From an uncultured Brevundimonas sp. (lineage in GTDB: Bacteria; Pseudomonadota; Alphaproteobacteria; Caulobacterales; Caulobacteraceae): DNA of 46,058 nucleotides. The position numbers and the translations under genes are program-made. The stretch is taken from the NCBI RefSeq assembly GCF_947305955.1, contig NZ_CAMZFB010000020.1, positions 1 to 46,058 of the forward strand. Reading direction: 5' to 3'. The notes below the pieces were generated by a model. That model did no database searches. It saw only the letters and a list, made by a program, of their open reading frames with translations, and was not told the DNA's origin. This document shows positions 23,782 to 34,690 of the stretch, piece by piece; position 1 is the stretch's first letter; every line of letters begins with the position of its first letter.

Positions 23782-25935
23782 ATGCGTCAATTTGAGTTGA
23801 TCGACGCCGTAAAGGCCTACGATCCGACTGCCGACGAGGCCTTGCTCAACAAGGCCTATGTTTATGCGATGAAGATGCACGGCTCGCAGTTGCGGGCCTC
23901 GGGCGATCCCTATTTCGCGCATCCCATTCAGGTTGCGGGTATTCTGACGGACTACCGTCTGGATACGGCCACCATTGTCACCGCCCTGCTGCATGATGTG
24001 GTCGAAGACACGTCGGCAACGCGCGACGACATCGCCAATATGTTCGGCGAGGAAATCGCCGTCATGGTCGAGGGCGTGACCAAGCTGTCGCGTCTGGAAC
24101 TTCAGGCCGAGCATACCCATCAGGCCGAGAACCTTCGCAAATTCATCCTCGCCATTTCGCGTGATGTGCGGGTGCTGCTGGTCAAGCTCGCCGACCGTCT
24201 GCACAACATGCGGACGCTTCAATATGTGAAGCCCGAGAAGCGCGAACGCATCAGCCGCGAGACCTTGGAAGTCTATGCGCCGCTGGGCCGATCCATCGGT
24301 ATCCACTCCATTGCGTCCGAGCTGGAAGAGCTGGCGTTCACGCACCTGAACGCGACGGCCCGCACCGCGATCGAGCGCCGCCTAGAGGCGCTGAAGCTGG
24401 AGCATGGTCCGGCGATCGAGCGCATCTCCACCGAAATCGTTCGCATTCTGGACGAGCAGGGGCTGAAGGCCGTCGTCAAAGGCCGCGAAAAGACCCCGTA
24501 TTCGATCTGGCGCAAGCTTCAGCGCAAGACGGTGGGCTTCTCGTCGCTTTCGGACATCTATGGCTTCCGCGTCATCGTCGAGAACGAGGAAGACTGTTAC
24601 CGCGCGCTGGGGATCATCCACCGCACCTGGCCGATGGTGCCGGGGCGGTTCAAGGATTTCATCTCCACGCCGAAATCGAACAACTATCGCTCCCTGCACA
24701 CCACGGTCGTGGGGCCGAGCGGCCTTAAAGTCGAGATGCAGCTTCGCACCGAAGCCATGGACCGCGTGGCAGAGGACGGGGTGGCGGCGCACTGGCGCTA
24801 TAAGAACCAGTCCTACGGCTTCGACCGCGAGGCGATGGAGGCCGATGGTGGCCGCGACCCGCTGCTGAACCTGCGCCACCTTGTTCAGGTGATCGAACAC
24901 GGCGAGGGCGGCGAGGACTGGGTCGAGCACGCCAAGCTCGAGATGTATCTCGATCAGGTGTTCGTCTTTACGCCCAAGGGCAAGCTGATCAGCCTGCCGC
25001 GCGGGGGTATGCCGCTGGACTTTGCCTATGCGGTCCACACCGAGGTCGGCGATACCGCCGTCGGAGTGAAGATCAATGGCGAGCTGAAGCCCATGCGTAC
25101 GGCGCTTCAGAACGGCGATGTGGTCGATATCATCCGTGGGGCCAAGGCCGAGGTTCCGACCGACTGGCGCAGCCTGACGGTCACGGGCCGCGCCCGCTCG
25201 GCCATCCGTCGCCACATCCGTGTGGCCGAGCGTGAAGAGTTCATCCGTCTGGGCCGCGTTTCGCTGGAACAGACGCTGACCCAGGCGGGCAAGTCGCTGA
25301 AAGACGTGACGCTGAAGGCCGCACTTGAGACCCTGAACCAACCGACCGAGGAAGACCTGTTCGACGCCATCGGCCGTGGCCGCTTGCCGGTGAACAAGGT
25401 CGCGGAAACCCTGTTCCCGTCCTTGGCCGGTCATCTGCCGTCGCATGCGGACCGCAAACGGATCCAGACCTCCTCAGCACGTTTGTTCGTGCGTGGGTCG
25501 GGCCTGACGCCGGGTGTGACCATCCACTTCGGTCAATGCTGTTCGCCTGTGCCGGGTGACCGCATCGTCGGTATTCAGGAACAGGACAAGGGTCTGACCG
25601 TCCACACGATCGACTGTCAGTCGCTGGCCGACTATGCCGACGATGACAGCGTGTGGCGCGACATGCAGTGGACACCCCAAGCCGAGAGCGAAGGCATGGG
25701 CGCAGTTCGCCTTGCGGCCACCATGGTCAATGCGCCGGGTGTTCTGGGTCAGGTCGCCACCATCATCGGTGAGGCGGGCGGGAACATTCTGAACCTGTCG
25801 CTGGCCCACCGTGAATATGACTTCTTCGACGTCACTCTGGATGTCGAAGTGAAAGACGCGCGCCACGCCACGATGATTTTGGCGGCGCTGAGAGCTAACC
25901 CGTCGGTGGAGGCAGTCGACCGCGTTCGCGGTTAA
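23782..25935 (+). CDS. spoT: Bifunctional (p)ppGpp synthetase/hydrolase SpoT/Rel
   Basis: About 717 residues from ATG 23782. Domains in order: HD hydrolase (ALLHDVVEDT, LVKLADRLHNMRTL), synthetase (GREKTPYSIWRKLQRK, DIYGFRVIV, NNYRSLHTTVVGP), TGS (VFVFTPKGKLISLPRG), zinc-finger/helical region (FGQCCSPVPGD), and C-terminal ACT (APGVLGQVATIIGEAGGNIL). Both active sites look intact, as expected for the single long Rel of alphaproteobacteria. The same frame is open back to the rpoZ stop; AGGAGG at 23601-23606 stands 7 nt before CTG 23614. A longer product with a 56-residue Ser/Ala/Pro-rich lead is therefore possible (TTG 23737 is also in frame). Confidence 0.95.
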   Translation: MRQFELIDAVKAYDPTADEALLNKAYVYAMKMHGSQLRASGDPYFAHPIQVAGILTDYRLDTATIVTALLHDVVEDTSATRDDIANMFGEEIAVMVEGVTKLSRLELQAEHTHQAENLRKFILAISRDVRVLLVKLADRLHNMRTLQYVKPEKRERISRETLEVYAPLGRSIGIHSIASELEELAFTHLNATARTAIERRLEALKLEHGPAIERISTEIVRILDEQGLKAVVKGREKTPYSIWRKLQRKTVGFSSLSDIYGFRVIVENEEDCYRALGIIHRTWPMVPGRFKDFISTPKSNNYRSLHTTVVGPSGLKVEMQLRTEAMDRVAEDGVAAHWRYKNQSYGFDREAMEADGGRDPLLNLRHLVQVIEHGEGGEDWVEHAKLEMYLDQVFVFTPKGKLISLPRGGMPLDFAYAVHTEVGDTAVGVKINGELKPMRTALQNGDVVDIIRGAKAEVPTDWRSLTVTGRARSAIRRHIRVAEREEFIRLGRVSLEQTLTQAGKSLKDVTLKAALETLNQPTEEDLFDAIGRGRLPVNKVAETLFPSLAGHLPSHADRKRIQTSSARLFVRGSGLTPGVTIHFGQCCSPVPGDRIVGIQEQDKGLTVHTIDCQSLADYADDDSVWRDMQWTPQAESEGMGAVRLAATMVNAPGVLGQVATIIGEAGGNILNLSLAHREYDFFDVTLDVEVKDARHATMILAALRANPSVEAVDRVRG

Positions 25936-25978
25936 CTGCCCGCCGAGGGCGTGCTGCCCCCACAACACGAGGACTCCG

Positions 25979-26743
25979 ATGAACGAAGAAGAGCGTATTG
26001 CCGCCAACAACGCCCAATTGGCGTCCCCGTCGTACCGTCTGGCGGTGAATGATCCGGACTTCCTGCTGGGCGACTCCATGCGCGGGGTCCGTTTCCAGAT
26101 GGAATACGCCAAGCCGGAAGAGGCTCTGCGCGCATGGGGCGTCCGCTCGACCATCGTGGTGTTCGGCAGCGCCCGCGTGGCCGAGGGGCACGATTGGTAC
26201 GAGGGTGCGCGCGTCTTCGGGCGTCTGGCGTCGGAGCAGGGCGGGGCGATCCGCAATACCCCCGGCCAGCCGCGTGACAATGTCATCGCCACGGGCGGTG
26301 GTCCGGGCATTATGGAGGCGGCCAACCGCGGGGCCTATGAAGCGGGCGCGCCATCGGTCGGCTTTACCATCAGCCTGCCTTTCGAGGACGTGCCGAACCC
26401 GTTCTCGACGCCGGAGCTGACCTTCCAGTTCCACTATTTCGCGATGCGCAAGATGCACCTTGCCATGCGCGCCAATGCGCTGGTGGTCTTCCCCGGTGGC
26501 TTTGGCACGCTGGACGAGATGTTCGAAATCCTGACCCTGCGCCAGACGGGCAAGGCCCCGAACGTGCCGGTGGTCCTGTATGACGAAGCCTATTGGCGCT
26601 CGGTCATCAATTTCGAATCCCTCGCCAAGTACGGCATGATCAGCGAGCGCGACATGAATGCCTTTGCCTTTGCCAATACGCCGCAAGAGGCATGGGAAAA
26701 GCTGCTGGAAAACGGCCTGAAACCGCACGAAAGCATCGATTGA
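25979..26743 (+). CDS. LOG family (TIGR00730) Rossmann-fold protein
   Basis: A 254-residue protein of the LOG/YgdH family. Motifs are VVFGSARV, ATGGGPGIMEAANRGA and the nucleotide-binding PGGFGTLDEMFEI. Characterised members hydrolyse nucleotide 5'-monophosphates to release the base (cytokinin-activating phosphoribohydrolases); whether this one makes cytokinin is unknown, and many bacterial members act on common nucleotides. It lies 43 bp after spoT and 49 bp before pyrE on the same strand. The start ATG 25979 is supported by GAGGA about 6 nt upstream. Confidence 0.9.
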   Translation: MNEEERIAANNAQLASPSYRLAVNDPDFLLGDSMRGVRFQMEYAKPEEALRAWGVRSTIVVFGSARVAEGHDWYEGARVFGRLASEQGGAIRNTPGQPRDNVIATGGGPGIMEAANRGAYEAGAPSVGFTISLPFEDVPNPFSTPELTFQFHYFAMRKMHLAMRANALVVFPGGFGTLDEMFEILTLRQTGKAPNVPVVLYDEAYWRSVINFESLAKYGMISERDMNAFAFANTPQEAWEKLLENGLKPHESID

Positions 26744-26792
26744 TCGGTCAATGGCTTGAGAGGCTGTGCGGGCGGGTCTAAGGACGGCGTTC

Positions 26793-27377
26793 ATGAACAC
26801 TCAAGACGTCCTGAACGAGTTCCGTGAAGCCGGCGCCCTGCGCGAAGGCCATTTTGTCCTTTCCTCGGGCCTGCACAGCCCGGTGTTCCTCCAGAAGAAC
26901 CTCGTGTTCATGGACGGCGAACGCTGCGAGCGTCTGTGCAAGGCACTGGCCGAGAAGATCGTCGCGACGGTGGGGGCTGTCGATGCCGCCATCTCTCCGG
27001 CGGTCGGCGGCATCATCCCCGGCTATGAGACGGCCAAGCACCTGAAGGTGCGCTCCATGTACGTCGAGCGCGTGGACGGCGAGTTCAAGCTGCGTCGCGG
27101 CTTCTCGGTGGAGCCGGGCGAGAAGATCGTCATGGTCGAGGATATCGTCACCACGGGCCTGTCGTCGCGTGAATGCATCGAGGCCATCAAAAAGGCCGGT
27201 GGCGATGTGATTGCTGCGGCCTGCATCGTTGACCGTTCGGGTGGCAAGGCCGACGTCGGTGTGCCGCTGATCGCCTTGGCGACCATGGACGTGCCGGCCT
27301 ATCCTGCGGATGACCTGCCGCCGGAACTGGCGGCGCTGCCGGTCGAAGATCCGGGCAGCCGTCGCCTTTCAAAGTAA
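26793..27377 (+). CDS. pyrE: Orotate phosphoribosyltransferase
   Basis: A 194-residue enzyme joining orotate to PRPP to make OMP in pyrimidine synthesis. The N-terminus [20 protein letters not shown] is followed by [18 protein letters not shown] and the PRPP-binding motif [14 protein letters not shown]. The frame starts upstream at 26766, but ATG 26793 has AAGGA 8 nt before it and gives the family N-terminus. It is followed within 14 bp by pdxJ; the gene order pyrE-pdxJ-acpS-lepB-rnc-era is shared with Caulobacter relatives. Confidence 0.96.
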   Translation: MNTQDVLNEFREAGALREGHFVLSSGLHSPVFLQKNLVFMDGERCERLCKALAEKIVATVGAVDAAISPAVGGIIPGYETAKHLKVRSMYVERVDGEFKLRRGFSVEPGEKIVMVEDIVTTGLSSRECIEAIKKAGGDVIAAACIVDRSGGKADVGVPLIALATMDVPAYPADDLPPELAALPVEDPGSRRLSK

Positions 27378-27390
27378 GGAAGTACCAGAG

Positions 27391-28143
27391 ATGACCCGTC
27401 ACGTTCGCCTTGGCGTCAATATCGATCACGTCGCCACGGTTCGTAACGCGCGTGGCGGGGCCCATCCTGATCCCGCGCGGGCCGCCGAACAGGCGCTCGC
27501 GGCGGGCGCTGACGGTATTACCGCCCACCTGCGCGAGGACCGCCGCCACATCACCGATGCCGACATCGATGTGCTGAGCGCGCTGTGCCGTCGCGCCAAC
27601 CGCCCGCTGAACCTCGAAATGGCCGTGACGGAAGAGATGCTGGCCATCGCCCTGCGTCACAAGCCGCACGCCGCCTGCCTTGTGCCCGAGCGCCGCGAGG
27701 AGGTGACGACCGAGGGCGGTCTGGCGGTCGCGGGCCATGAGGACCGCGTCGGCCCTGTGGTGAAGGCGCTGGCGGATGCGGGTATCCGCGTCTCGCTATT
27801 CATCGAGCCGTCGCCCGAACAGGTGGCCGCCGCCGCCGCCGTTGGCGCGCAGGTGGTGGAGTTCCACACCGGCAGGTACTGCAATCTCTCCGGTGCCGAG
27901 CGTGCCGCCGAGTTCGAGCGCCTGAAGGCCGCCGCCAAACAGGCGCACGATCTGGGGATCGAGGTCCACGCGGGCCACGGTCTGGACTATGCGACCGCCG
28001 CGACCATCCTCGACATCCCCGAGATCATGGAACTGAACATCGGCCATTTCCTGATCGGGGAGGCGGTGTTCGTTGGTCTGGACGCCGCGATCCGCCGTAT
28101 GCGGGCCGCGATGGACGCCGCCTTGCTGGGAGCGAGCGCGTGA
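27391..28143 (+). CDS. pdxJ: Pyridoxine 5'-phosphate synthase
   Basis: A 250-residue TIM-barrel enzyme condensing deoxyxylulose 5-phosphate with 3-amino-2-oxopropyl phosphate to make vitamin B6 phosphate. Signatures are [72 protein letters not shown] and [14 protein letters not shown]. The ATG at 27391 is chosen over an upstream frame extension, which reads into pyrE. The stop TGA overlaps the GTG start of acpS (GTGA), implying coupled translation. Confidence 0.97.
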   Translation: MTRHVRLGVNIDHVATVRNARGGAHPDPARAAEQALAAGADGITAHLREDRRHITDADIDVLSALCRRANRPLNLEMAVTEEMLAIALRHKPHAACLVPERREEVTTEGGLAVAGHEDRVGPVVKALADAGIRVSLFIEPSPEQVAAAAAVGAQVVEFHTGRYCNLSGAERAAEFERLKAAAKQAHDLGIEVHAGHGLDYATAATILDIPEIMELNIGHFLIGEAVFVGLDAAIRRMRAAMDAALLGASA

Positions 28144-28541
28144 TCATCGGCATCGGCTCTGATCTGTGCGACATCCGCCGTATCGAAGAGACGCTGAACC
28201 GATTTGGTGACCGCTTTAAAAAGCGCTGCTTCACCGAGATCGAGATCGCACGATCCGACCGCAAGCCTGATCCGAGCTGGAGCTATGCCAAGCGGTTCGC
28301 CGCCAAGGAGGCCTGTGCCAAGGCCTTGGGGACGGGCATTCGTTCCGACGTCTATTGGAAGGATATGGGGGTTGTGAACCTCAAGTCCGGCCAGCCGACG
28401 CTGCATCTCACCGGCCACGCTGCCGAGCACCTGCAGCGACTGACCCCTGAAGGACATAGGGCGCACATCCATCTGACCATGACGGACGAGTTTCCCTATT
28501 CTCAAGCATTCGTAATAATCGAAGCCTTGCCCGCCGCTTGA
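28140..28541 (+). CDS. acpS: Holo-[acyl-carrier-protein] synthase
   Basis: A 133-residue phosphopantetheinyl transferase that moves 4'-phosphopantetheine from CoA to apo-ACP for fatty-acid synthesis. The magnesium-binding motifs [17 protein letters not shown] and [19 protein letters not shown] are intact. The GTG start overlaps the pdxJ stop by 4 nt. In alphaproteobacteria acpS and lepB are typical neighbours, as here. Confidence 0.96.
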   Translation: MIIGIGSDLCDIRRIEETLNRFGDRFKKRCFTEIEIARSDRKPDPSWSYAKRFAAKEACAKALGTGIRSDVYWKDMGVVNLKSGQPTLHLTGHAAEHLQRLTPEGHRAHIHLTMTDEFPYSQAFVIIEALPAA

Positions 28542-28595
28542 TCAGCGATTAGGCGGATATGTTACCTCGCGTTGTGCGGGGGATTCGAGCAGAAG

Positions 28596-29522
28596 ATGAG
28601 CGACGACAGCAAGGCTGAGTTTGGTGACGCGGGATCCCTTCAGGATCAGGTAAACCGCAGACCCGTTTGGAGTGACGATGGTGACGCGCCCTTTGACGTG
28701 GGTGACGATCCCGAGGCGCTCGAGAGCGAAAAGCCGATAACTGCGCCGCGGCGCCGAAAGAAGGCCAAACAAGTGACCGAGAAAAAGTCAGCGGCGAACG
28801 AGACCGTCGAGATTATCAAGACGATCGTCTTTGCCCTGTTGATCGCGCTCGTCGTGCGCGTCCTGTTCTTCCAGCCGTTCACCATTCCGTCGGCGTCGAT
28901 GGAGCCGAACCTTTATGAGGGCGACTATATCGTCGTCTCCAAATGGTCGTACGGCTTCTCGAAATATTCGATCCCTTTCAGCCCGCCGCTGTTTGAAGGT
29001 CGCATCATGGGCAAGGCTCCGGCACGTGGCGATATCGCCGTGTTCAAGCTGCCGCGTGACCCCAAGGTGGACTACATCAAGCGCGTGATCGGCCTGCCGG
29101 GTGACAAGGTACAGATGCTTAACGGCAAGCTGTACATCAATGGCACCAAGGTGGATGACGTTGTCGTCTCGCAAGCCGAGATGAACGACCTGTTCGGCAG
29201 CCGTTCGATCGCCAAGGTCCGCGAAACCATTCCGGGCGGCCGCAGCTTCATGACGCAGGACTTCGGCCCGAACTTCGAACTGGATAACACGCCGGTGTTC
29301 GAAGTGCCGCAAGGCCACTATTTCATGATGGGTGACAACCGCGACAACTCCATTGACAGCCGCGTCGAGCGTTCGATGGGCGTGGGCATGGTTCCTGAAG
29401 AGAATCTGGTCGGCAAGGCCCAGATGATCCTGTTCTCGTGGTCGCCGGGTGCAAGCCTGTTCAACCCTGTCAGCTGGTTCACCAAGCTGCGCCCCAGCCG
29501 CTTCTTCCAGAAGCTGAGCTAA
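28596..29522 (+). CDS. lepB: Signal peptidase I
   Basis: A 308-residue membrane protease that removes signal peptides from exported proteins. A charged cytoplasmic N-terminal extension of about 70 residues with a PRRRKKAK patch comes before one membrane segment (about 75-93). The catalytic domain holds the nucleophile Ser about 101 in IPSASMEPN and the general-base Lys about 162 in DYIKRVIGLPGD; MMGDNRDNSIDSR is the conserved box D/E. Start ATG 28596 is chosen over an upstream frame start at 28572. The stop overlaps the rnc start as TAATG. Confidence 0.96.
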   Translation: MSDDSKAEFGDAGSLQDQVNRRPVWSDDGDAPFDVGDDPEALESEKPITAPRRRKKAKQVTEKKSAANETVEIIKTIVFALLIALVVRVLFFQPFTIPSASMEPNLYEGDYIVVSKWSYGFSKYSIPFSPPLFEGRIMGKAPARGDIAVFKLPRDPKVDYIKRVIGLPGDKVQMLNGKLYINGTKVDDVVVSQAEMNDLFGSRSIAKVRETIPGGRSFMTQDFGPNFELDNTPVFEVPQGHYFMMGDNRDNSIDSRVERSMGVGMVPEENLVGKAQMILFSWSPGASLFNPVSWFTKLRPSRFFQKLS

Positions 29523-30232
29523 TGGCCGGTCACATCAACCAGAGAGCCGTCGCTGTCGAACAGCTGATGGCCAATCTGGGCTATACGTTCAAGGACCGCG
29601 CCCTGCTGGAGCGGGCCTTGACCCATTCCAGCGTGGCCGAGGGCCACAACACCAAGATCAGCGACAACGAGCGTCTGGAGTTCCTCGGCGACCGTGTGCT
29701 GGGCCTGCTGGTGGCCGATTATCTGGTGCGCGAGTTTCCCGAAGCGGATGAAGGCAGGCTGTCGGCCCGTCTGCACTCGCTAGTCGACAAATCGGCCTGC
29801 GCCCGCGTGGGCGAGGCGCTGGGCATCGGTCCGGCCCTTCGACTATCTGCTGGCGAAACCAAGACGGGTGGCCGCAGAAAGGCCGGAGTTATCGCCGATG
29901 CTGTGGAAGCTGTGCTGGCAGCTGTCTATCGCGACGGCGGGCTGGACGCGGCGCGCGCGGTATTCGACCGTGCATGGGCGCACGAGATTTCCTCGCCGCC
30001 CCAACCGGCTATCGTGAACCCCAAGTCCGCGCTGCAAGAATGGGCGCAGGGTCTGGGGCACCCGTTGCCGACCTATACGATTGTGGAGCGTACCGGCTCC
30101 GACCACGCCCCGACCTTTACGGTCGAGGTTGTGGTACAAGGCTATGAACCCGTGCGGGCCACGGGACGTTCGCGGCAGGAGGCTGAAAAGGCCGCTGCCG
30201 TCGCATTGATGAAACGAGAAGGCGTAATTTGA
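29522..30232 (+). CDS. rnc: Ribonuclease III
   Basis: A 236-residue double-strand-specific endoribonuclease maturing rRNA and acting on structured mRNAs. The catalytic domain has THSSVAEGHN, the signature NERLEFLGDRVLGLLVADYL, and GVIADAVEAVLAAVY with the metal-binding Asp and Glu. The double-stranded-RNA-binding domain at about 160-235 includes PKSALQEWAQGLGHPLPTY and ATGRSRQEAEKAAA. The start overlaps the lepB stop and its TGA overlaps the TTG of era, so lepB-rnc-era are translationally coupled. Confidence 0.96.
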   Translation: MAGHINQRAVAVEQLMANLGYTFKDRALLERALTHSSVAEGHNTKISDNERLEFLGDRVLGLLVADYLVREFPEADEGRLSARLHSLVDKSACARVGEALGIGPALRLSAGETKTGGRRKAGVIADAVEAVLAAVYRDGGLDAARAVFDRAWAHEISSPPQPAIVNPKSALQEWAQGLGHPLPTYTIVERTGSDHAPTFTVEVVVQGYEPVRATGRSRQEAEKAAAVALMKREGVI

Positions 30233-31197
30233 CCGAGACTGATAACACCCCCGTCACCACTGAAGGACAACGTGCAGGGTTTGCCGCCATCATTGGCGCG
30301 CCCAATGCGGGCAAGTCCACGCTGGTCAACCGTTTGACGGGCTCGAAAGTCTCTATCGTTACCCAGAAGGTTCAGACCACGCGCTTCCCCGTGCGCGGCA
30401 TTGCCATGCACGACAACGCCCAGATTGTTCTGGTGGACACCCCCGGGGTGTTCAACCCGCGCCGCCGTCTGGACCGCGCCATGGTCGCCTCGGCCTGGGC
30501 CGGTGCCGAGGATGCCGATGTGATCGTGCATCTGGTGGACGCACAGGCCCATCTGGGCGCTGAAAGCCGCGATGGTACGCCGGCGGACCGCAAGTCGGCC
30601 GAAGATACCGAAACCATCATCAAGAACCTGAACAAGATGGGTCAGAAGGTCATTCTGGCCCTGAACAAGATCGACGGCATGCGCCGCGACACTCTGCTGG
30701 CCCTGTCGGCAAAGCTGTACGAGACGGGGGCCTATACCGAGGTCTTCATGATTTCGGCGGACAAGGGTGACGGCGTTGACGACCTGAAGGCGCGTCTAGC
30801 CTCGGCCATGCCGGAAGGCCCGTGGCTGTATCCGGAAGATCAGGCCGCCGACGTTCCGGCCCGCGTTCTGGCCGCTGAAATCACCCGCGAGAAGGTCTAT
30901 CTGCGCGTCCACGAGGAGCTGCCCTATTCGGCGGCGGTCGAAACGACCAGCTTCGATGACCGCGCCGACGGTTCGGCCCGTATCGAGCAGACCATCTATG
31001 TCGAACGCGAGAGCCAGCGCCCGATCGTTCTGGGCAAGGGCGGCCAAACCCTTAAGTGGATCGGCCAAAAGTCCCGCGAAGAGCTGGAACAGCTGTTCGA
31101 CCGCAAGATCCACCTGTTCCTGACGGTCAAGGTCGACCCGAAGTGGCAGGACACCAAGGCCATGTATTCGCAATTCGGCCTCGAATTCGACGTCTAA
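30229..31197 (+). CDS. era: GTPase Era
   Basis: A 322-residue GTPase that binds the 3' end of 16S rRNA and checks small-subunit assembly. GTP motifs are GAPNAGKSTLVN (G1), DTPGVF (G3) and LNKIDG (G4). The C-terminal KH domain contains IVLGKGGQTLKWIGQKSREEL. A roughly 15-residue Thr-rich lead precedes the G domain. Translation begins at TTG 30229, inside the rnc stop (TTGA). In Caulobacter relatives recO follows directly; here about 3.5 kb of other genes intervene. Confidence 0.97.
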   Translation: MTETDNTPVTTEGQRAGFAAIIGAPNAGKSTLVNRLTGSKVSIVTQKVQTTRFPVRGIAMHDNAQIVLVDTPGVFNPRRRLDRAMVASAWAGAEDADVIVHLVDAQAHLGAESRDGTPADRKSAEDTETIIKNLNKMGQKVILALNKIDGMRRDTLLALSAKLYETGAYTEVFMISADKGDGVDDLKARLASAMPEGPWLYPEDQAADVPARVLAAEITREKVYLRVHEELPYSAAVETTSFDDRADGSARIEQTIYVERESQRPIVLGKGGQTLKWIGQKSREELEQLFDRKIHLFLTVKVDPKWQDTKAMYSQFGLEFDV

Positions 31198-31204
31198 GAG
31201 TTCA

Positions 31205-32446
31205 GTGTTCCAAGTTCCAAATAAGGCGAACCGTAAGCCTTGGCTGCTGATCGGTATCGCCACTGTCGCGTTGCTGGGCGGGGGGATGACCCTCGCCCGA
31301 ATGCATTCTGATGCCCCGACCGCTGAGAAGCGTGCGCCAAAGACCGATCCCTTGCTGGCGCGTCCGCCGCTTGAGGTGGTCGAGAACCTGCCGCAGCTGA
31401 AAGAGCGTCTGGACCATCTGGCTGAAACCGGCCAGTTCACCGGCGAAGTGCTCGTTGCGCGCGGCAATCAGGTTCTGTTCCGCCAGACCTATGGCATGGC
31501 CAACTATGAGGAGCGGCGTCCGTTCGCATTGGACACCCGCTTCCGTCTGGCGTCTGTTTCCAAACAGTTCACCGGTGCGGCCATCCTGAAGCTGCAGGAT
31601 GAAGGCAAGCTGTCGGTCAATGATCCGGTGTGCCAGTGGATCCAGCCCTGTCCCGAACGCTGGGCCGACATCCGCATCCACCACCTGATCAGCCACACCT
31701 CGGGCATCCCCGATCTGATGGCCCAGTCGCATTGGGGCATGGTGCGGGTCACGCCGCATACGCCCGAACAGTTGCTGATCAATGCGACCCAATATGGCCT
31801 GCAGTTTCCGGCAGGGACCAAGGTCCGCTACAACAACGTCGGCTTTAACACCGCCGCCTATATCGTGGCGCGGGCCAGCGGAATGTCGTTCGAGGACTAT
31901 CTGCAGAAGTCCTTCTTCGATCCGCTGGGCATGACAAATACCGGATCGGATACGCATGCCAATACGCCCGGTCTGGCTATGGGCTATGGCCTGTTCCCCG
32001 GCGGTTTGACACCGCAGCCGCTGGCCAATGTCAGTGTGGTGCATGGTGCAGGCGCTCTGTATTCGACGGCGGATGACCTGCTGGCGTGGAATCTGGCCCT
32101 GCATAACGGCCATGTCCTGAGCCCTGACTCCTATGCGGACATGATCCGTGACCATTCGCCCGCCGATACGCCGAAAGAGCGGGGAAGGCCGCACCGCGCC
32201 TATGGTTATGGCATCTTCATGAACACGCTGGGCGAGCGCGTGTCGCCGTCGTTCAGCGAGCCGCAGATCTATCACACCGGCTCGTGGTCGGGTTTCCGCA
32301 ATCTGGTGACCTATGAGCCGACGAATAAGATCACGGTCGTCGTCCTGTCCAACAACTATCACCTGCGCGATCAGGTTCTGCTGATCAGCCAGCAGGGCAT
32401 GGCCGAGGCATTGGGCAAGCCGTTCCCGACGGCACTGGCCCGATAA
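31205..32446 (+). CDS. Serine hydrolase, class C beta-lactamase/penicillin-binding type
   Basis: A 413-residue secreted or membrane-anchored protein. The hydrophobic segment at about 13-31 is a signal anchor. The beta-lactamase-fold catalytic motifs are SVSK (SxxK, about 118-121), YNN (YxN) and HTG near the end. Such proteins are esterases, peptidases or D-amino-acid hydrolases more often than true beta-lactamases; I cannot give the substrate, and no resistance should be assumed. It starts at GTG 31205, 7 bp after era, so it may be read through from the era operon. A strong terminator follows. Confidence 0.88.
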   Translation: MFQVPNKANRKPWLLIGIATVALLGGGMTLARMHSDAPTAEKRAPKTDPLLARPPLEVVENLPQLKERLDHLAETGQFTGEVLVARGNQVLFRQTYGMANYEERRPFALDTRFRLASVSKQFTGAAILKLQDEGKLSVNDPVCQWIQPCPERWADIRIHHLISHTSGIPDLMAQSHWGMVRVTPHTPEQLLINATQYGLQFPAGTKVRYNNVGFNTAAYIVARASGMSFEDYLQKSFFDPLGMTNTGSDTHANTPGLAMGYGLFPGGLTPQPLANVSVVHGAGALYSTADDLLAWNLALHNGHVLSPDSYADMIRDHSPADTPKERGRPHRAYGYGIFMNTLGERVSPSFSEPQIYHTGSWSGFRNLVTYEPTNKITVVVLSNNYHLRDQVLLISQQGMAEALGKPFPTALAR

Positions 32447-32449
32447 AGT

Positions 32450-32482
32450 AAAGGCCGGATGGGCGAACCATCCGGCCTTTTT
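32450..32482. terminator. Bidirectional terminator after the serine hydrolase
   Basis: AAAGGCCGGATGG pairs with CCATCCGGCC around a GCGAA loop and ends in TTTTTT. It separates the convergent serine hydrolase and CoA-transferase genes. Confidence 0.92.
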
Positions 32483-32506
32483 TCACCGTGAGGGTGGGGG
32501 ACTTCC

Positions 32507-34018
<1,512 letters not shown>

Positions 34019-34212
34019 ACTCGACCCTATAGATGCGCCCCCTTACAGTCAGAGCGCTGTCCATGGCTTAATGGTGGCAAGTGCCCGATTCCAATGCGCC
34101 TTTGGTCGTAACCGCATAGCTGGGGTCAGCGACGTCTGATGTGTATGCGCTGGGCCGAGGCTCGGCGGCTCCGTGGTTTGGCGATCAGGTCGCGCGGTTG
34201 TATAGCCGATGC

Positions 34213-34689
34213 ATGAACACGCTCTTCGCCATCGCGGCCGCTTTTGCCATGATGCAAGCCGTGCCGTCCGGTGAGGGCGCGTACCTTGCAGATGCCGATA
34301 TCCTGCTGGATCGCTTCCATCAGGCCGCCTCGGACGCGGATGCAGAAACCTATTTCAGCCTCTTCACCCCGTCGGGCCGTTTTGTTGGCACCGACGCGAC
34401 CGAGCAGTGGAGCGTCGAAGAGTTCCGCGCCTATGCCGAGCCCTATTTCTCGCAAGGACGCGGTTGGACCTATGTGCCGCAGGAGCGGGAAATCCGCCTG
34501 TCTCCGGTGGACTGTCGCTGTGTTGCGACCTTTGACGAGGTGCTGAGCAATGACATCTATGGACTGGTGCGCGGCTCCGGCACCCTGATCCGTGGCGATG
34601 ACGGGTGGAAGATCGAGCATTATGTGCTCAGTTTCACCGTTCCCAATGACAAGGCCCGCGCGGTCGTTGCTGTTATAAAAGCCGATTAA
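34213..34689 (+). CDS. Exported SnoaL/NTF2-like protein (DUF4440 type)
   Basis: A 158-residue protein with a short signal peptide (MNTLFAIAAAFAMMQAVPSG) and one NTF2-like cone fold: ILLDRFHQAASDADAETYFSLFTPSG, FVGTDATEQWSVEEFRAYAEPYF, and GSGTLIRGDDGWKIEHYVLSFTVPNDK. The fold appears in many small enzymes and binding proteins; nothing identifies a substrate. The frame is open upstream to 34141, but ATG 34213 gives a clean signal peptide. recO starts one base after its stop. Confidence 0.8.
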   Translation: MNTLFAIAAAFAMMQAVPSGEGAYLADADILLDRFHQAASDADAETYFSLFTPSGRFVGTDATEQWSVEEFRAYAEPYFSQGRGWTYVPQEREIRLSPVDCRCVATFDEVLSNDIYGLVRGSGTLIRGDDGWKIEHYVLSFTVPNDKARAVVAVIKAD

Positions 34690-34690
34690 G

